A stretch of DNA of 64,000 nt from Filobacillus milosensis (GTDB lineage Bacteria; Bacillota; Bacilli; Bacillales; Alkalibacillaceae). Location: contig NZ_SOPW01000003.1 in assembly GCF_004402015.1 (NCBI RefSeq), forward strand, positions 62,001 through 126,000, written 5' to 3'. Under the pieces are notes generated by a model. The model saw only the letters and a list, made by a program, of their open reading frames with translations, was not told the origin of the DNA and ran no database searches. A program made the position numbers and the translations under genes. Below are positions 43,609 through 53,826 of the stretch, piece after piece (position 1 is the first letter of the stretch; the number at the start of each line of letters is the position of its first letter).

Positions 43609-44496
43609 ATGGAAGATTCGATTAAAGATTTTCTCCATTTTTTAAGAGTTGAAAAAGGACTAGCTGATAATTCTGTTGCTTCTTATAGAAGAGATTTAAA
43701 TCAATATCATAAATATTTAAAAGAGGTTGAAGAAGTTACTGATCTTCAAAAAATAGAAAGAAGTCATATTAGAGCTTTTTTAAAACATTTATCAGATTCA
43801 GGAAAATCAACGTCCAGCATGGCTCGAATGATTTCAACACTGCGTTCATATCATCGTTTTATCATGCAGGAATATGATGTTAGTCATGATGCAACATTAC
43901 ATATACAAACGCCTAAAAGAGAACGAAAATTACCTAAAATTTTATCTAGTGAAGAAGTGGAATCATTATTAGAGCTTCCTGGTGATGAACCTTTAACGAT
44001 CAGAAACCGTGCGATGCTTGAAATGCTATATGCCACCGGTCTAAGAATTTCTGAATTGTTGTCACTTAAATTTAATGATTTACATTTATTAATGGGGTTC
44101 GTAAGGGTAATTGGTAAAGGGGAGAAAGAACGAATTGTACCTTTAGGAAAACATGCTCAAAAAGCTGTCGAGGAATACGTTGAATATGCGCGTCCAACTT
44201 TTACAAAAACGAAGGATACAGATGCTTTGTTTGTTAATCATCGAGGTGGTGCGATGACGCGACAAGGTTTTTGGAAAGTATTAAAGAAGATTGCTCAAGA
44301 GAAAAATATAAAGAAAGAATTAACGCCTCATACGTTACGTCATTCGTTTGCTACACATTTACTAGAAAATGGTGCAGATCTTCGAGCGGTACAAGAGATG
44401 TTAGGACATGCAGACATATCTACTACACAAATTTATACTCATATCACAAAAACACGGATGAAAGATATTTATCAGAATTACCATCCAAGGGCATGA
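43609..44496 (+). CDS. xerD: Site-specific tyrosine recombinase XerD
   Basis: The protein has 295 residues. The N-terminal SAM-like domain starts DFLHFLRVEKGLADNSV. The catalytic set is visible: Arg in ATGLRISELL, Lys in GKGEKERIVPLG, His and Arg in TPHTLRHSFATHL, His in LGHADISTTQIYTH and the nucleophile Tyr in IYTH. It resolves chromosome dimers at dif with XerC/CodV. The ATG follows AGGAGGG. Confidence 0.97.
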   Translation: MEDSIKDFLHFLRVEKGLADNSVASYRRDLNQYHKYLKEVEEVTDLQKIERSHIRAFLKHLSDSGKSTSSMARMISTLRSYHRFIMQEYDVSHDATLHIQTPKRERKLPKILSSEEVESLLELPGDEPLTIRNRAMLEMLYATGLRISELLSLKFNDLHLLMGFVRVIGKGEKERIVPLGKHAQKAVEEYVEYARPTFTKTKDTDALFVNHRGGAMTRQGFWKVLKKIAQEKNIKKELTPHTLRHSFATHLLENGADLRAVQEMLGHADISTTQIYTHITKTRMKDIYQNYHPRA

Positions 44497-44510
44497 TATG
44501 TTATAGTTTC

Positions 44511-44540
44511 ACTTTGAGGTCAACTTCAGCACCTTAAAGT
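44511..44540. other. Hairpin between xerD and deoB
   Basis: ACTTTGAGGT and ACCTTAAAGT pair fully (one G-U) around a 10-base loop. There is no T run, so it is not a standard terminator. Confidence 0.4.
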
Positions 44541-44635
44541 AAGGATTAATTATATTTTATTCTGGCGAACAGCTTTATTTTTATTTAAGATAAGTTGTGG
44601 GAAATGAAATAAGACAATTAAATGGAGGGATCATC

Positions 44636-45817
44636 ATGGAACAACCTTTTAAAAGAGTATTTTTAATTGTTATGGATTCAGTAGGTATTGGGGAAGCTCC
44701 TGATGCTAAAGATTTTAATGACGAAGGTGCCGATACGCTAGGGCACATTGCTGAACATATGAATGGACTTAATATGCCAAATATAGGCAAGCTTGGTTTA
44801 AGTAATATTAGAGAGATTAAAGGTATCGAACCAGCAGAAAAGCCCTTAGCGCATTACACAAAAATGCAAGAGGCTTCAGTTGGTAAGGATACAATGACAG
44901 GGCATTGGGAAATCATGGGTCTAAACATGGACCAGCCATTCCGCACATTTCCTGAAGGATTCCCTGATGATTTAGTTAAACAAATTGAAGAGAAAACTGG
45001 ACGAAAAGTGATTGGTAATAAACCAGCCTCAGGAACTAAGATTATTGAAGAACTTGGTGAGGAGCATATGGAGACAGGTGCATTAATCGTTTATACTTCA
45101 GCAGACCCTGTTCTTCAAATTGCAGCTCACGAAGAAATAGTTCCCATCGATGAGCTATATGAAATTTGTGAGACAGTAAGAGAATTAACCAAAGATGACC
45201 CATACATGATTGGACGTATTATCGCACGACCATTTGTGGGGCAACCTGGAGGATTTGAGCGTACCTCCAACCGTCATGACTATGCGTTAAAGCCGTTCGG
45301 TCGTACCGTAATGAACGAGCTACAAGATGCACAATATGATGTTATTGCTTTAGGTAAAATTAGTGATATTTATGATGGTGAAGGTGTAACAGAGGCTAAA
45401 CGTACGAGTGATAATAGTGACGGTATGGATAAACTGGTTGACAGTTTAAATCAATCATTCAAAGGTCTGAGCTTCTTAAACTTAGTAGACTTTGATGCGA
45501 AATTTGGACATCGTCGTGACCCTCAAGGTTACGGAGAAGCGTTAGAAGCTTTTGATGAGCGTTTACCTGAAGTGTTGAATAAACTTCAAGATGATGACTT
45601 GTTAATAATCACAGCAGACCATGGTAATGACCCTATTCACCATGGAACAGACCATACACGCGAATACGTACCACTTCTTGTTTATCATAACGGGATTGAA
45701 GTAGGAAAAGAGCTTCCGTTGCGCAAGAATTTTGCGGATATCGGGGCGACAATTGCTGAAAACTTTAATGTTAAAGCACCTAAATTCGGTAAAAGCTTTT
45801 TAGAAGATATTAAATAA
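44636..45817 (+). CDS. deoB: Phosphopentomutase
   Basis: The protein has 393 residues from ATG 44636 (TGGAGGG upstream), matching the length of B. subtilis Drm (DeoB). It interconverts (deoxy)ribose-1- and 5-phosphate. Alkaline-phosphatase-fold metal motifs: [13 protein letters not shown], the phosphorylated Thr in [10 protein letters not shown], and ITADHGNDP plus HGTDHTREY. It is the first gene of a nucleoside salvage operon with punA and pdp. Confidence 0.97.
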   Translation: MEQPFKRVFLIVMDSVGIGEAPDAKDFNDEGADTLGHIAEHMNGLNMPNIGKLGLSNIREIKGIEPAEKPLAHYTKMQEASVGKDTMTGHWEIMGLNMDQPFRTFPEGFPDDLVKQIEEKTGRKVIGNKPASGTKIIEELGEEHMETGALIVYTSADPVLQIAAHEEIVPIDELYEICETVRELTKDDPYMIGRIIARPFVGQPGGFERTSNRHDYALKPFGRTVMNELQDAQYDVIALGKISDIYDGEGVTEAKRTSDNSDGMDKLVDSLNQSFKGLSFLNLVDFDAKFGHRRDPQGYGEALEAFDERLPEVLNKLQDDDLLIITADHGNDPIHHGTDHTREYVPLLVYHNGIEVGKELPLRKNFADIGATIAENFNVKAPKFGKSFLEDIK

Positions 45818-45834
45818 AAGGAGTTTGCTTAATC

Positions 45835-46650
45835 ATGATGGAACAAATTAATGAATCTAAAAATTATATTCAGCAACAAATCAAGGAAAACCAGCCTAAT
45901 ATTGGACTAATTTTAGGTTCTGGACTTGGAGTCTTAGCAGATGAAATTGAAAATCCAACTGTAATTCCTTATGGAGATATTCCACATTTTCCAACATCCA
46001 CAGTAGCAGGTCATAAAGGCCAGTTAGTAGCAGGTACACTACAAGGTAAAAATGTCATTGCGATGCAGGGACGTTTTCATTATTACGAAGGCTACACAAT
46101 GCAGCAAGTTACTTTTCCTGTTCGAGTAATGAAAGCGCTGGGTGTTGAACAAATACTTGTGACTAATGCTGCAGGTGGAATCAATGAATCGTTCGATGCG
46201 GGTAATTTAATGTTAATAACAGATCATATTAACAACATGGGCGACAACCCATTAATCGGTCCAAACATAGATGAATTAGGTCCTCGTTTTCCGGATATGT
46301 CGCAAGCTTATAACACTGAGCTAATGAATGTCGCTAAACAAAGCGCAAGTGAGCTGGGATTAACACTTCAAGAAGGTGTGTATGTTGGAAATACAGGTCC
46401 TGTTTATGAAACAGGTAGCGAAGTTAAAATGCTACGTACATTAGGCGGCGATGCTGTTGGAATGTCAACGGTTCCAGAAGTGATCGTTGCTAACCATGCA
46501 GGTATTAAAGTGTTAGGGATTTCATGTATATCTAACATGGCAGCAGGAATTTTAGATCAGCCTTTATCACATGATGAAGTGATTGAAACAACAGAAAAAG
46601 TACGTGAAGACTTTATTCAACTAGTTAAAAAAGTTATTGAAACGATGTAA
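45835..46650 (+). CDS. punA: Purine-nucleoside phosphorylase PunA/PupG
   Basis: The protein has 271 residues. Phosphate and purine-site motifs: [37 protein letters not shown] and [15 protein letters not shown]. It splits guanosine and inosine with phosphate to base and ribose-1-phosphate, the substrate of DeoB encoded just upstream. AAAAGGAG lies upstream of two adjacent ATG codons. Confidence 0.96.
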   Translation: MMEQINESKNYIQQQIKENQPNIGLILGSGLGVLADEIENPTVIPYGDIPHFPTSTVAGHKGQLVAGTLQGKNVIAMQGRFHYYEGYTMQQVTFPVRVMKALGVEQILVTNAAGGINESFDAGNLMLITDHINNMGDNPLIGPNIDELGPRFPDMSQAYNTELMNVAKQSASELGLTLQEGVYVGNTGPVYETGSEVKMLRTLGGDAVGMSTVPEVIVANHAGIKVLGISCISNMAAGILDQPLSHDEVIETTEKVREDFIQLVKKVIETM

Positions 46651-46667
46651 AAGCAGGAGTGTAAAAG

Positions 46668-47972
46668 ATGAGAATGTATGATATTATCGCCAAAAAACGT
46701 GATGGTGGCAATTTAACAACAGAAGAAATCAATTTTTTTATTGATGGATACACAGATGGATCCATTCCAGACTATCAGGCGAGTGCTTTAGCTATGGCCG
46801 TTTTCTTTCAGGATATGAATGAAGAGGAACGTGCAGCACTGACAATGGCTATGGTTAATTCAGGTGACACCATTGATTTATCGGATATTATGGGTGTGAA
46901 AGTTGATAAACACTCAACTGGTGGTGTAGGCGATACAACGACCTTAGTATTGGCCCCCCTTGTCGCTTCAGTTGGTGTGCCAGTAGCTAAGATGAGCGGA
47001 CGTGGGTTAGGTCACACAGGTGGTACGATTGATAAGCTTGAAGCGGTTCCTGGTTTCCACGTAGAAATCACTAGCGAAGAATTTGTAAATTTAGTTAATA
47101 AAAATAAAATTGCGGTCATTGGTCAAACAGGTAATTTGACTCCTGCAGATAAGAAACTATATGGCTTAAGAGATGTAACAGCAACGGTCAATTCCATTCC
47201 ATTGATAGCGAGCTCAATCATGAGTAAGAAGATTGCTTCAGGTGCAGATGCCATCGTATTAGATGTAAAAACTGGTGCTGGTGCATTTATGAAATCTAAA
47301 GCAGAAGCGGAAGAATTAGCTAAAGCGATGGTGTCAATCGGAAATAATGTCGGTCGTCAAACGATGGCAGTCATTAGTGATATGAGCCAGCCTTTAGGTC
47401 GCGCAATCGGAAATGCTTTAGAAGTTAAAGAAGCAATTAATACGTTACAAGGAAATGGTCCAGATGATTTAACAGAGTTATCTTTAACTTTAGCTAGCCA
47501 AATGGTTGTTCTAGGAGGAAAAGCCGAAACGCTTGATGAAGCTAGACAATTATTAGAAGAAAACATCAAGAACGGTAAAGCGATTGATAAGTTGAAAGAA
47601 TTTTTATCGGCACAAGGTGGGGATGAATCAGTCGTTGATCATCCAGAGAATTTACCTAAAGCTTCACACACATTTGAGCTTGAAGCGAAGCAGTCGGGTT
47701 ACATTCAGGAAATAGTAGCAGATGAAATAGGCTCTGCAGCAATGATGCTGGGAGCAGGACGCCAAACTAAAGAATCGGAAATTGATTTATCCGTCGGTTT
47801 AGTACTAAATAAAAAAGTCGGCGATTACGTTGAAGAAGGCGAATCCATATTAACTTTACACAGTAATACAACTGATGTTGACTCAATTAAAGAAAAACTT
47901 TATGAGAACATAACAATCAGTGAATCAAATCTAGATACGCCAACACTTGTGCATACCATTATTAGTGAATAA
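46668..47972 (+). CDS. pdp: Pyrimidine-nucleoside phosphorylase
   Basis: The protein has 434 residues, the standard length of B. subtilis Pdp. Motifs: [32 protein letters not shown] and [12 protein letters not shown]. It phosphorolyses uridine, thymidine and deoxyuridine. With deoB and punA it completes a nucleoside catabolic unit, as in the drm-pupG-pdp arrangement of Bacilli. A strong terminator follows. Confidence 0.96.
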   Translation: MRMYDIIAKKRDGGNLTTEEINFFIDGYTDGSIPDYQASALAMAVFFQDMNEEERAALTMAMVNSGDTIDLSDIMGVKVDKHSTGGVGDTTTLVLAPLVASVGVPVAKMSGRGLGHTGGTIDKLEAVPGFHVEITSEEFVNLVNKNKIAVIGQTGNLTPADKKLYGLRDVTATVNSIPLIASSIMSKKIASGADAIVLDVKTGAGAFMKSKAEAEELAKAMVSIGNNVGRQTMAVISDMSQPLGRAIGNALEVKEAINTLQGNGPDDLTELSLTLASQMVVLGGKAETLDEARQLLEENIKNGKAIDKLKEFLSAQGGDESVVDHPENLPKASHTFELEAKQSGYIQEIVADEIGSAAMMLGAGRQTKESEIDLSVGLVLNKKVGDYVEEGESILTLHSNTTDVDSIKEKLYENITISESNLDTPTLVHTIISE

Positions 47973-47994
47973 CACAATATAATGATGTTTGTAT

Positions 47995-48030
47995 GATAGA
48001 CCTTATCGAATGATAGGGTCTATTTTTTAG
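47995..48030 (+). terminator. Rho-independent terminator after pdp
   Basis: The stem ATAGACCTTATC / GATAGGGTCTAT is followed by TTTTTTAG. Confidence 0.9.
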
Positions 48031-48054
48031 GTCTGATTCTCATAACGAATCATT

Positions 48055-48201
48055 TTCTTATAGACCTTATAGAAATTCTTATAGAAGGAGCTAATTTTCC
48101 TATAGAACTATATTTTTTTCTCATAGATTGACAAGTAGTTCTTATAGGTAAAGAAAAAGTTCTTGTAGAGCGGGTTTAATTTCTTATAGAGAAATCAAAT
48201 C
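48055..48201. repeat. Array of seven 21-bp repeats with a TTCTTATAGA core
   Basis: Cores TTCTTATAGA, TTCTTATAGA, TTCCTATAGA, TTCTCATAGA, TTCTTATAGG, TTCTTGTAGA and TTCTTATAGA start at 48055, 48076, 48097, 48118, 48139, 48160 and 48181, an exact period of 21 bases. The 11-base spacers between them differ. An extra ACCTTATAGA sits inside the first spacer at 48064. Neither strand has an open frame through the array. The remainder of the 47973-48355 gap holds the pdp terminator and a forespore promoter candidate. Confidence 0.85.
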
Positions 48202-48297
48202 CCTCCATTACCTCAAAAATACCACTAAATAGTTTAAGACTGTTACACACGATTAAACAGATTCTATCGCTTTTCTTACACCTTCTTTTATATTTTT

Positions 48298-48327
48298 GTA
48301 ATAAATCCGAAAGCTTTGGAAAAAATA
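48298..48327 (+). promoter_or_regulatory. Forespore (SigF/SigG-type) promoter candidate for dacF
   Basis: GGAAAAAATA (48318-48327) fits the SigF -10 consensus GGNRANAMTW fully. GTAAT sits 15 bases upstream in the -35 place (consensus GYATA, three of five). In B. subtilis dacF is a forespore gene. Confidence 0.55.
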
Positions 48328-48355
48328 TGAAACATGAAATGGAGGGAGTATTGAC

Positions 48356-49516
48356 ATGAAAAAAATAATTTCAAGTGTATTAATTATTTCACTCATTTTT
48401 CCTAGCTTTAATGTATTTGCCGAACCGACACAAGAGGAAGTAGCTAATCTTATTGAATCCTCACAATCTGCACTATTAATGGAAGCTGATACCGGACAAA
48501 TTCTATACAAAGAAAACGAAGCCAAACGATTACCGCCAGCAAGTATGACTAAGGTTATGACGATGTTACTAATCATGGAAGCACTAGATGAAGGCACGAT
48601 TACATTAAATGAAAAAGTTCGCATTAGTGAACATGCTGCTTCAATGGGTGGTACGCAAATTTTTTTAGAACCGTTTGAAGAGATGGAAGTTAATGATCTG
48701 CTTAAAGGTATTGCTGTAGCCTCAGCCAATGATGCATCAGTAGCTTTAGCAGAAAGAATCGCTGTAACTGAAGAAGCTTTTGTTGAAAAAATGAATAACA
48801 AAGCCAAAGAGCTTGGTTTGAAAGATACGCATTTTGAAAATGTAACTGGGTTACCAGCTGAAAACCATTATACAACAGCTTATGATATGGCAGTTATGGC
48901 AAAGGCTTTATTAGAGCATGAGGAGATTACAAACTATACGAAAATCTATGAAGATTATTTAAGAAAAGGATCAGAAGATGAGTTCTGGTTAGTCAATACC
49001 AATAAATTAGTGAAATTTTATGATGGTGTTGATGGGTTAAAGACGGGGTATACTTCAAAGGCAAAATACTGCTTAACAGCTACAGCCAAACGAGGTGACA
49101 TGCGAGTAATCGCTGTCGTTATGGGCGCTGAAACATCTAAGGAACGAAATCGAGATATTTCTAATATGCTGGATTTTGCTTTTGGGCAATACGATATTAA
49201 AAAAATTTACAGTAAAGATGATGCTGTTTATGAATGGGAACCTTTAAAATCTAATCAAAAATTAGTCGCGTCCCCGAAAACGAATGTCTCTTTATTAATA
49301 AAAAAAGGCGAATCCTTAGATGAATATGACACAAAAATTGTTAAGGAAAACAATCAGTGGCCAGTCCAAAAAGGTGATGAGGTCGGTAAAATTAAAATAT
49401 TTAAGGGAGATCAAGTCGTAGGAGAATATCCGTTAGTGGTTAGTACTGATGTGAAAGATGCAAATATTTGGACATTATGGAAACGTACGATGAAAAATAT
49501 TCATCAAGGTAAATAA
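48356..49516 (+). CDS. dacF: D-alanyl-D-alanine carboxypeptidase DacF
   Basis: The protein has 386 residues with a signal peptide (about 1-22). Penicillin-binding motifs: SxxK at Ser63-Lys66 (SMTK), SAN in VASANDAS and KTG in LKTGYTSKA, followed by a C-terminal PBP5-type domain. It trims the pentapeptide of spore peptidoglycan. The position before spoIIA is that of B. subtilis dacF, where readthrough also carries spoIIA late in the forespore. Confidence 0.95.
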   Translation: MKKIISSVLIISLIFPSFNVFAEPTQEEVANLIESSQSALLMEADTGQILYKENEAKRLPPASMTKVMTMLLIMEALDEGTITLNEKVRISEHAASMGGTQIFLEPFEEMEVNDLLKGIAVASANDASVALAERIAVTEEAFVEKMNNKAKELGLKDTHFENVTGLPAENHYTTAYDMAVMAKALLEHEEITNYTKIYEDYLRKGSEDEFWLVNTNKLVKFYDGVDGLKTGYTSKAKYCLTATAKRGDMRVIAVVMGAETSKERNRDISNMLDFAFGQYDIKKIYSKDDAVYEWEPLKSNQKLVASPKTNVSLLIKKGESLDEYDTKIVKENNQWPVQKGDEVGKIKIFKGDQVVGEYPLVVSTDVKDANIWTLWKRTMKNIHQGK

Positions 49517-49546
49517 ACGTCGAAACTTCACTAGTTTTGTCTTGTT

Positions 49547-49574
49547 GCAGGAATTTGAATAAAAAAAGAAGAAA
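49547..49574 (+). promoter_or_regulatory. SigH-type promoter candidate for the spoIIA operon
   Basis: GCAGGAATT (49547-49555) fits RnAGGAWWW fully and GAAGAAA (49568-49574) fits RnnGAAT with one mismatch, 12 bases apart. spoIIA is a known SigH target. Confidence 0.6.
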
Positions 49575-49616
49575 GACTCAATAGCTTAATTTCATTCAAG
49601 AAGGAGGAAGAAAGCG

Positions 49617-49970
49617 TTGAGTCTTATTTCACAATTTGAAAAAAGAGAAGATGTTTTATTAGTAAGGCTCATTGGTGAGTTAGATCACCATGAGGCAGAG
49701 AAGTTAAAGGAAGAATGGAAGCACCAGTTGCAGGATACGAGTATTAAGCATGTTGTCATTAATTTGGAGAAATTAGCTTTTATGGATTCGTCAGGTTTGG
49801 GGGTATTTTTAGGACGATATAAAGAAGTTAAACAATTAAATGGTGAGATGGTCGTATGTGCTTATAACGCATCCGTTAAGAGATTATTTGAACTATCAGG
49901 TTTATTTAAACTGGTTAGAACAGCTAATAATGAAGACGCTGCCCTGGAACGTCTGGGGGTGGCATCATGA
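49617..49970 (+). CDS. spoIIAA: Anti-sigma F factor antagonist SpoIIAA
   Basis: The 117-residue STAS-domain protein has the phosphorylation site Ser58 (FMDSSGLGV) at the same number as in B. subtilis, and ends LGVAS as there. Dephosphorylated SpoIIAA binds SpoIIAB and frees SigF in the forespore. A TTG start follows AAGGAGGAAG. The stop overlaps spoIIAB by four bases. Confidence 0.97.
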   Translation: MSLISQFEKREDVLLVRLIGELDHHEAEKLKEEWKHQLQDTSIKHVVINLEKLAFMDSSGLGVFLGRYKEVKQLNGEMVVCAYNASVKRLFELSGLFKLVRTANNEDAALERLGVAS

Positions 49971-50410
49971 ATAATTACATGAAGGTTGATTTTGCAGCAA
50001 AAAGTGAAAATGAATCTTTTGCAAGAGTTGCAGTGGCATCATTTATTGCACAACTAGACCCGACAGTTGACGAATTAACTGAAATAAAAACTGTTGTTTC
50101 AGAGGCTGTAACAAATGCGATTATCCATGGTTATGAAGAGGATGAAAATGCGCTGGTAACATTAGAATGTCATATTAGAGACGGTGAGGTCGAGTTGAAA
50201 ATCATGGACCAAGGCCGTGGCATTGAAAATGTAGATGAAGCAACACAACCTATGTTTACATCTAAACCTGAGTTAGAACGTTCAGGCATGGGCTTTACGA
50301 TTATGGAGAACTTTATGGATGATATTACAGTAGATTCACAAATGAGTTATGGGACAACTGTCACAATGAGAAAGAAGTTCAATCAAAATGAAACTGCTTA
50401 TCATGGGTGA
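49967..50410 (+). CDS. spoIIAB: Anti-sigma F factor SpoIIAB (serine kinase)
   Basis: The 147-residue GHKL ATPase has N box [13 protein letters not shown]1 DQGRGI and G2 SGMGFTIM. It binds and holds SigF and phosphorylates SpoIIAA. It is translationally coupled to spoIIAA (ATGA overlap) and to sigF at its end, which keeps the three at fixed ratios. Confidence 0.97.
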   Translation: MNNYMKVDFAAKSENESFARVAVASFIAQLDPTVDELTEIKTVVSEAVTNAIIHGYEEDENALVTLECHIRDGEVELKIMDQGRGIENVDEATQPMFTSKPELERSGMGFTIMENFMDDITVDSQMSYGTTVTMRKKFNQNETAYHG

Positions 50411-51165
50411 TGCCTATGAGCGGAAACGGTAAACTTAAAGAAGAGGCACTATCAACAGAGAAAGTCAGGGAATTGATTGAACAAAGTCAAGCGGGTGATG
50501 AATTAGCTAGAGATGAATTAGTTAAGAAAAATACTCGACTTGTGTGGTCAGTGGTCCAACGCTTTTTGAATCGAGGCTATGAACCCGATGATTTGTTTCA
50601 AATTGGATGTATTGGCCTCATAAAATCCATAGATAAGTTTGACCTATCGTATGATGTAAAGTTTTCTACTTATGCTGTACCGATGATCATAGGTGAAATC
50701 CAGCGTTTTATTCGAGATGATGGTTCGATTAAAGTCAGTCGCTCTTTAAAAGAACTCAACAATAAAATTAGGGGTAAAATGGATGAGTTCTCAAAAGCTC
50801 ATGGCCGTTCTCCCTCGATAGTTGAAATAAGTGAAGAGTTAGAAATACCTAAAGAGGAAATTATCATGGCCTTAGAAGCTAATCAAAGCCCTCATTCTAT
50901 TCATGAAACTGTCTTTGAGAATGAAGGAGATCCTATAACATTAATGGATCAAATAGCAGAAAAGGATTCAAGTTGGTTTGATCATATTGCTTTAAAAGAA
51001 GCTATACGTCAACTGGATTCAAGAGAGCGATTAATTATTTATTTGCGCTACTTTAAAGATCAAACTCAATCAGAAGTAGCAAAACGGTTAAATATATCAC
51101 AAGTTCAAGTTTCGAGGCTTGAAAAAAATATTCTTGAACAAATGGGACACCTATTAAATAAGTGA
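50410..51165 (+). CDS. sigF: RNA polymerase sigma-F factor
   Basis: The protein has about 251 residues. Region 2 has NRGYEPDDLFQIGCIGLIKS and FSTYAVPMIIGEIQRFIRDD; region 4 has QSEVAKRLNISQVQVSRLEK. It is the first forespore-specific sigma factor. ATG 50410 overlaps the spoIIAB stop; ATG 50416 is an equally possible start. A strong terminator follows, separating it from spoVA. Confidence 0.97.
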   Translation: MPMSGNGKLKEEALSTEKVRELIEQSQAGDELARDELVKKNTRLVWSVVQRFLNRGYEPDDLFQIGCIGLIKSIDKFDLSYDVKFSTYAVPMIIGEIQRFIRDDGSIKVSRSLKELNNKIRGKMDEFSKAHGRSPSIVEISEELEIPKEEIIMALEANQSPHSIHETVFENEGDPITLMDQIAEKDSSWFDHIALKEAIRQLDSRERLIIYLRYFKDQTQSEVAKRLNISQVQVSRLEKNILEQMGHLLNK

Positions 51166-51168
51166 CTG

Positions 51169-51200
51169 AAAAGCTTTTGCCTTTGCGCAAAAGCTTTTTT
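51169..51200 (+). terminator. Rho-independent terminator after sigF
   Basis: The stem AAAAGCTTTTGC / GCAAAAGCTTTT is followed by T residues. Confidence 0.88.
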
Positions 51201-51296
51201 ATATGTCTTAAATACATTTTCAAATTAGTAATGTACATAATAACAATATAGAATGGTCTGTCAGTTAATTGAGCAAAATAAAGTTGGAGTTGATTA

Positions 51297-51920
51297 ATGA
51301 TGCAAAACGTGATTTATCTTCGACTTAAACCTAAACAAGTAGTTAAAAAAGGTCAGAAGATACTATTGAGTGACATTGCTTGGATTAGTACAAACGATGA
51401 CACGGTAAAAAAGAAGCTTTCAACTCTATATTTGCACACAGTGACTAAGGAGGATCAAACCTATAAAGTATTTGATCTATTTACGATTATTAAAAGAATT
51501 CATACGTTATATCCAGAGTATGAAATTGAATCTGTTGGTGGTTCGCAAGCCATTCTCGTGATTTATCAGCCCAAGCCCAAAGTTTATCCACTGTATGTGG
51601 CATTTATATGGTGTCTTTTATTTGTAGGCGCTGCGATGGCCATAATGAATTTCCATTTTGATGTGAGTATGGAAGAAGTTCAATCTACTTTACATGAGAT
51701 GATCTCAGATAAAAACGAAAATCGTAGCGTTTTGTGGTTACAAATACCTTATTCGATCGGGTTGGGTTTAGGTATGCTTTTATTTTTTAATCACTTTTTT
51801 AAGAAACGATTTAATGAAGAACCGAGTCCGTTAGAAGTTGAAATGTTTAATTATGATCAAGACCTCCATCATTATGTGTCTTTTAATGAAAATGAATTAA
51901 ATAAAGAAGATGAGAAGTAA
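51297..51920 (+). CDS. spoVAA: Stage V sporulation protein AA
   Basis: The protein has 207 residues: a soluble N-terminal domain (about 1-95, with YLRLKPKQ and VGGSQAILVIYQP) and two membrane segments (about 100-118 and 150-170). First gene of the spoVA operon, which encodes the channel that moves dipicolinic acid into the spore and out at germination. TTGGAG lies seven bases upstream. The ATG at 51300 is an alternative. Confidence 0.92.
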   Translation: MMQNVIYLRLKPKQVVKKGQKILLSDIAWISTNDDTVKKKLSTLYLHTVTKEDQTYKVFDLFTIIKRIHTLYPEYEIESVGGSQAILVIYQPKPKVYPLYVAFIWCLLFVGAAMAIMNFHFDVSMEEVQSTLHEMISDKNENRSVLWLQIPYSIGLGLGMLLFFNHFFKKRFNEEPSPLEVEMFNYDQDLHHYVSFNENELNKEDEK

Positions 51921-52345
51921 TGTTGGAGATTATCAGTTATGGAATTGAGATATTCGTCGGATTAGCAGGTGGGCTGGCAGTAGGATCTGGTTTTGTTGCT
52001 TTCATTACTGTCTTGGGGATTATTCCAAGGTTGGTTCAATTAAGTAAATCGAAAAGTGCATTACAACTTTATGAATGGGCTGTTATTTTAGGTGCTCTGT
52101 TTGGGATTTTTATTTCGTTCACACATGTTTCTATAGATACTCCGATTGTTTTTGAAATGTTTTGGGGACTTCTACATGGAATTTTTATTGGTATGTTAGC
52201 TGCTGCATTAACAGAAGTCCTAAATGTCTTTCCTATTTTAGCTAAGCGTATTAAGTTAGCTGATCAGCTTGAAATATTAGTTTTAGCTATTGTTTTTGGC
52301 AAAATATTAGGCTCGATTTTTCAATGGGTGATTTATGTTAAATAA
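51920..52345 (+). CDS. spoVAB: Stage V sporulation protein AB
   Basis: The protein has 141 residues with four hydrophobic segments (about 8-30, 48-64, 70-92 and 117-138). Motif GGLAVGSGFVAFITVLGIIPR is typical of SpoVAB (its core shown here over several short elements: GLAVGSGF, LGIIPR). The start overlaps the spoVAA stop by one base. A membrane component of the dipicolinate transport complex. Confidence 0.92.
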   Translation: MLEIISYGIEIFVGLAGGLAVGSGFVAFITVLGIIPRLVQLSKSKSALQLYEWAVILGALFGIFISFTHVSIDTPIVFEMFWGLLHGIFIGMLAAALTEVLNVFPILAKRIKLADQLEILVLAIVFGKILGSIFQWVIYVK

Positions 52346-52356
52346 GGGTGATGAAT

Positions 52357-52803
52357 GTGATAACAAAAGAAAACTACGCAAAAGAAATAAAAAAATATCA
52401 ACCTAAACCAAAGCTATTCAAAAACTGCTTAAAGGCGTTTATTGTTGGGGGATTAATATGTGTTGTAGGTCAAGCTTTATCAGTCATGTATATTGAACTC
52501 TTTGGTTTTACAGAAAAATCAGCTGGTAACCCTACAGTTACGACCTTGATTTTAATTTCCGCGTTATTAACCGGATTTGGTGTTTATGATCGGTTAGGGC
52601 AGTTTGCTGGGGCAGGTTCAGCTGTTCCAGTTACTGGGTTTGCCAATTCCATAACGAGTGCAGCATTAGAACATAAAAGTGAAGGAATAGTTTTAGGTGT
52701 TGCAACAAATATGTTCAAGTTGGCAGGTTCAGTCATTGTATTTGGAACCATTTCAGCATATTTAGTCGGAATGATACGATATTTAGTTCAACAGTTCTTA
52801 TAG
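52357..52803 (+). CDS. spoVAC: Stage V sporulation protein AC
   Basis: The protein has about 148 residues from GTG 52357, eight bases after AAGGG; earlier GTG and ATG codons (52348, 52351) crowd that site. Family motifs: YQPKPKLFKNC, FIVGGLICVVGQ and GAGSAVPVTGFANS. In B. subtilis SpoVAC acts as a mechanosensitive channel in dipicolinate release. Confidence 0.95.
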   Translation: MITKENYAKEIKKYQPKPKLFKNCLKAFIVGGLICVVGQALSVMYIELFGFTEKSAGNPTVTTLILISALLTGFGVYDRLGQFAGAGSAVPVTGFANSITSAALEHKSEGIVLGVATNMFKLAGSVIVFGTISAYLVGMIRYLVQQFL

Positions 52804-52818
52804 TTTGAGGGTGAAAAA

Positions 52819-53826
52819 ATGAAAACAGGTAAACAGTCATGGATGTATAATCAAGGTGTATTCGTACAAGCTTCTGCAGCTGTTACTGGACCAAAAGAAT
52901 ACCAAGGACCGCTTGGGCAAACATTTGATTATTCTTATGAGAATTTACATTGCGATGAGAAAAACTGGGAAAGTGCAGAACGTGCGTTATTAAAAAAATC
53001 AGTAGATATATGTATGAGTAAAACTAATATTAGAGAAGATGCCATTGATTTATTTATTAGTGGAGATTTATTAAACCAAAATGTTTCTTCAAACTATGTT
53101 GCAAGAGAGATTCCCAGTTCTTTCTTATGTGTGTTTGGCGCTTGTTCGACTTCAATGGAAGGCTTAGCAATTGGTGCATCATTAATTGATAGTGGAAATT
53201 GTAAAAACGTCTTAGCAAGTACCAGCAGTCATTATTCCACTGCAGAGAGACAGTTCCGCTATCCGACAGAATATGGGGGTCAAAAGCCTGATACAGCAAC
53301 CTCAACCGTAACTGGTGCAGGTACCATATTAATTAATGGAGAAGCATCAGATATTCAAGTTGAAGGCGCAACTATTGGAAAGGTTATTGATTATGGAATG
53401 AGCGACCCCTTAGATATGGGATCTGCTATGGCGCCGGCAGCTGCAGATACAATTGTTCAGCACATGAAAGATTTTGGGAGAAAGCCAGAAGACTATGATC
53501 TTATTCTAACGGGTGATTTGTCGAGTGTCGGAACACCAATAGTCAAAAAAATGACTGAACAATCGGGATATGATATCGAGGGAGTTCACCGTGACTGCGG
53601 ATTAATGATTTATCATTCCAATCAACAAGTATTTTCAGGTGGGAGTGGTTGTGCTTGTTCCGCAGTCGTAACTTATGGATATATATTGCAACAGTTAAAA
53701 AAGAATAATCTAAAAAAAGTCTTAATAATTGCAACCGGGGCGTTATTAAGTCCAACTGTAGTCCAACAAAAAGAAACGATTCCTTGTATTGCACATGCGG
53801 TCGTATTGAAAAGGGCGGATGCATAA
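52819..53826 (+). CDS. spoVAD: Stage V sporulation protein AD
   Basis: The 335-residue thiolase-like protein has [14 protein letters not shown] around the pseudo-active Cys and [10 protein letters not shown] and GGSGCACSA near the end. SpoVAD is peripheral and binds dipicolinic acid directly. It overlaps spoVAE by one base (TAATG). Confidence 0.96.
   Translation: MKTGKQSWMYNQGVFVQASAAVTGPKEYQGPLGQTFDYSYENLHCDEKNWESAERALLKKSVDICMSKTNIREDAIDLFISGDLLNQNVSSNYVAREIPSSFLCVFGACSTSMEGLAIGASLIDSGNCKNVLASTSSHYSTAERQFRYPTEYGGQKPDTATSTVTGAGTILINGEASDIQVEGATIGKVIDYGMSDPLDMGSAMAPAAADTIVQHMKDFGRKPEDYDLILTGDLSSVGTPIVKKMTEQSGYDIEGVHRDCGLMIYHSNQQVFSGGSGCACSAVVTYGYILQQLKKNNLKKVLIIATGALLSPTVVQQKETIPCIAHAVVLKRADA

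Noticed and set aside
48055-48201. CRISPR array
   Set aside because: The conserved core is only 10 bases and spacers 11 bases, far below CRISPR sizes, and no cas genes are near.
48253-48807. 184-codon open frame on the minus strand opposite dacF
   Set aside because: It mirrors the well-supported dacF frame, is rich in Ser and Ile as antisense frames are, and has no ribosome site.
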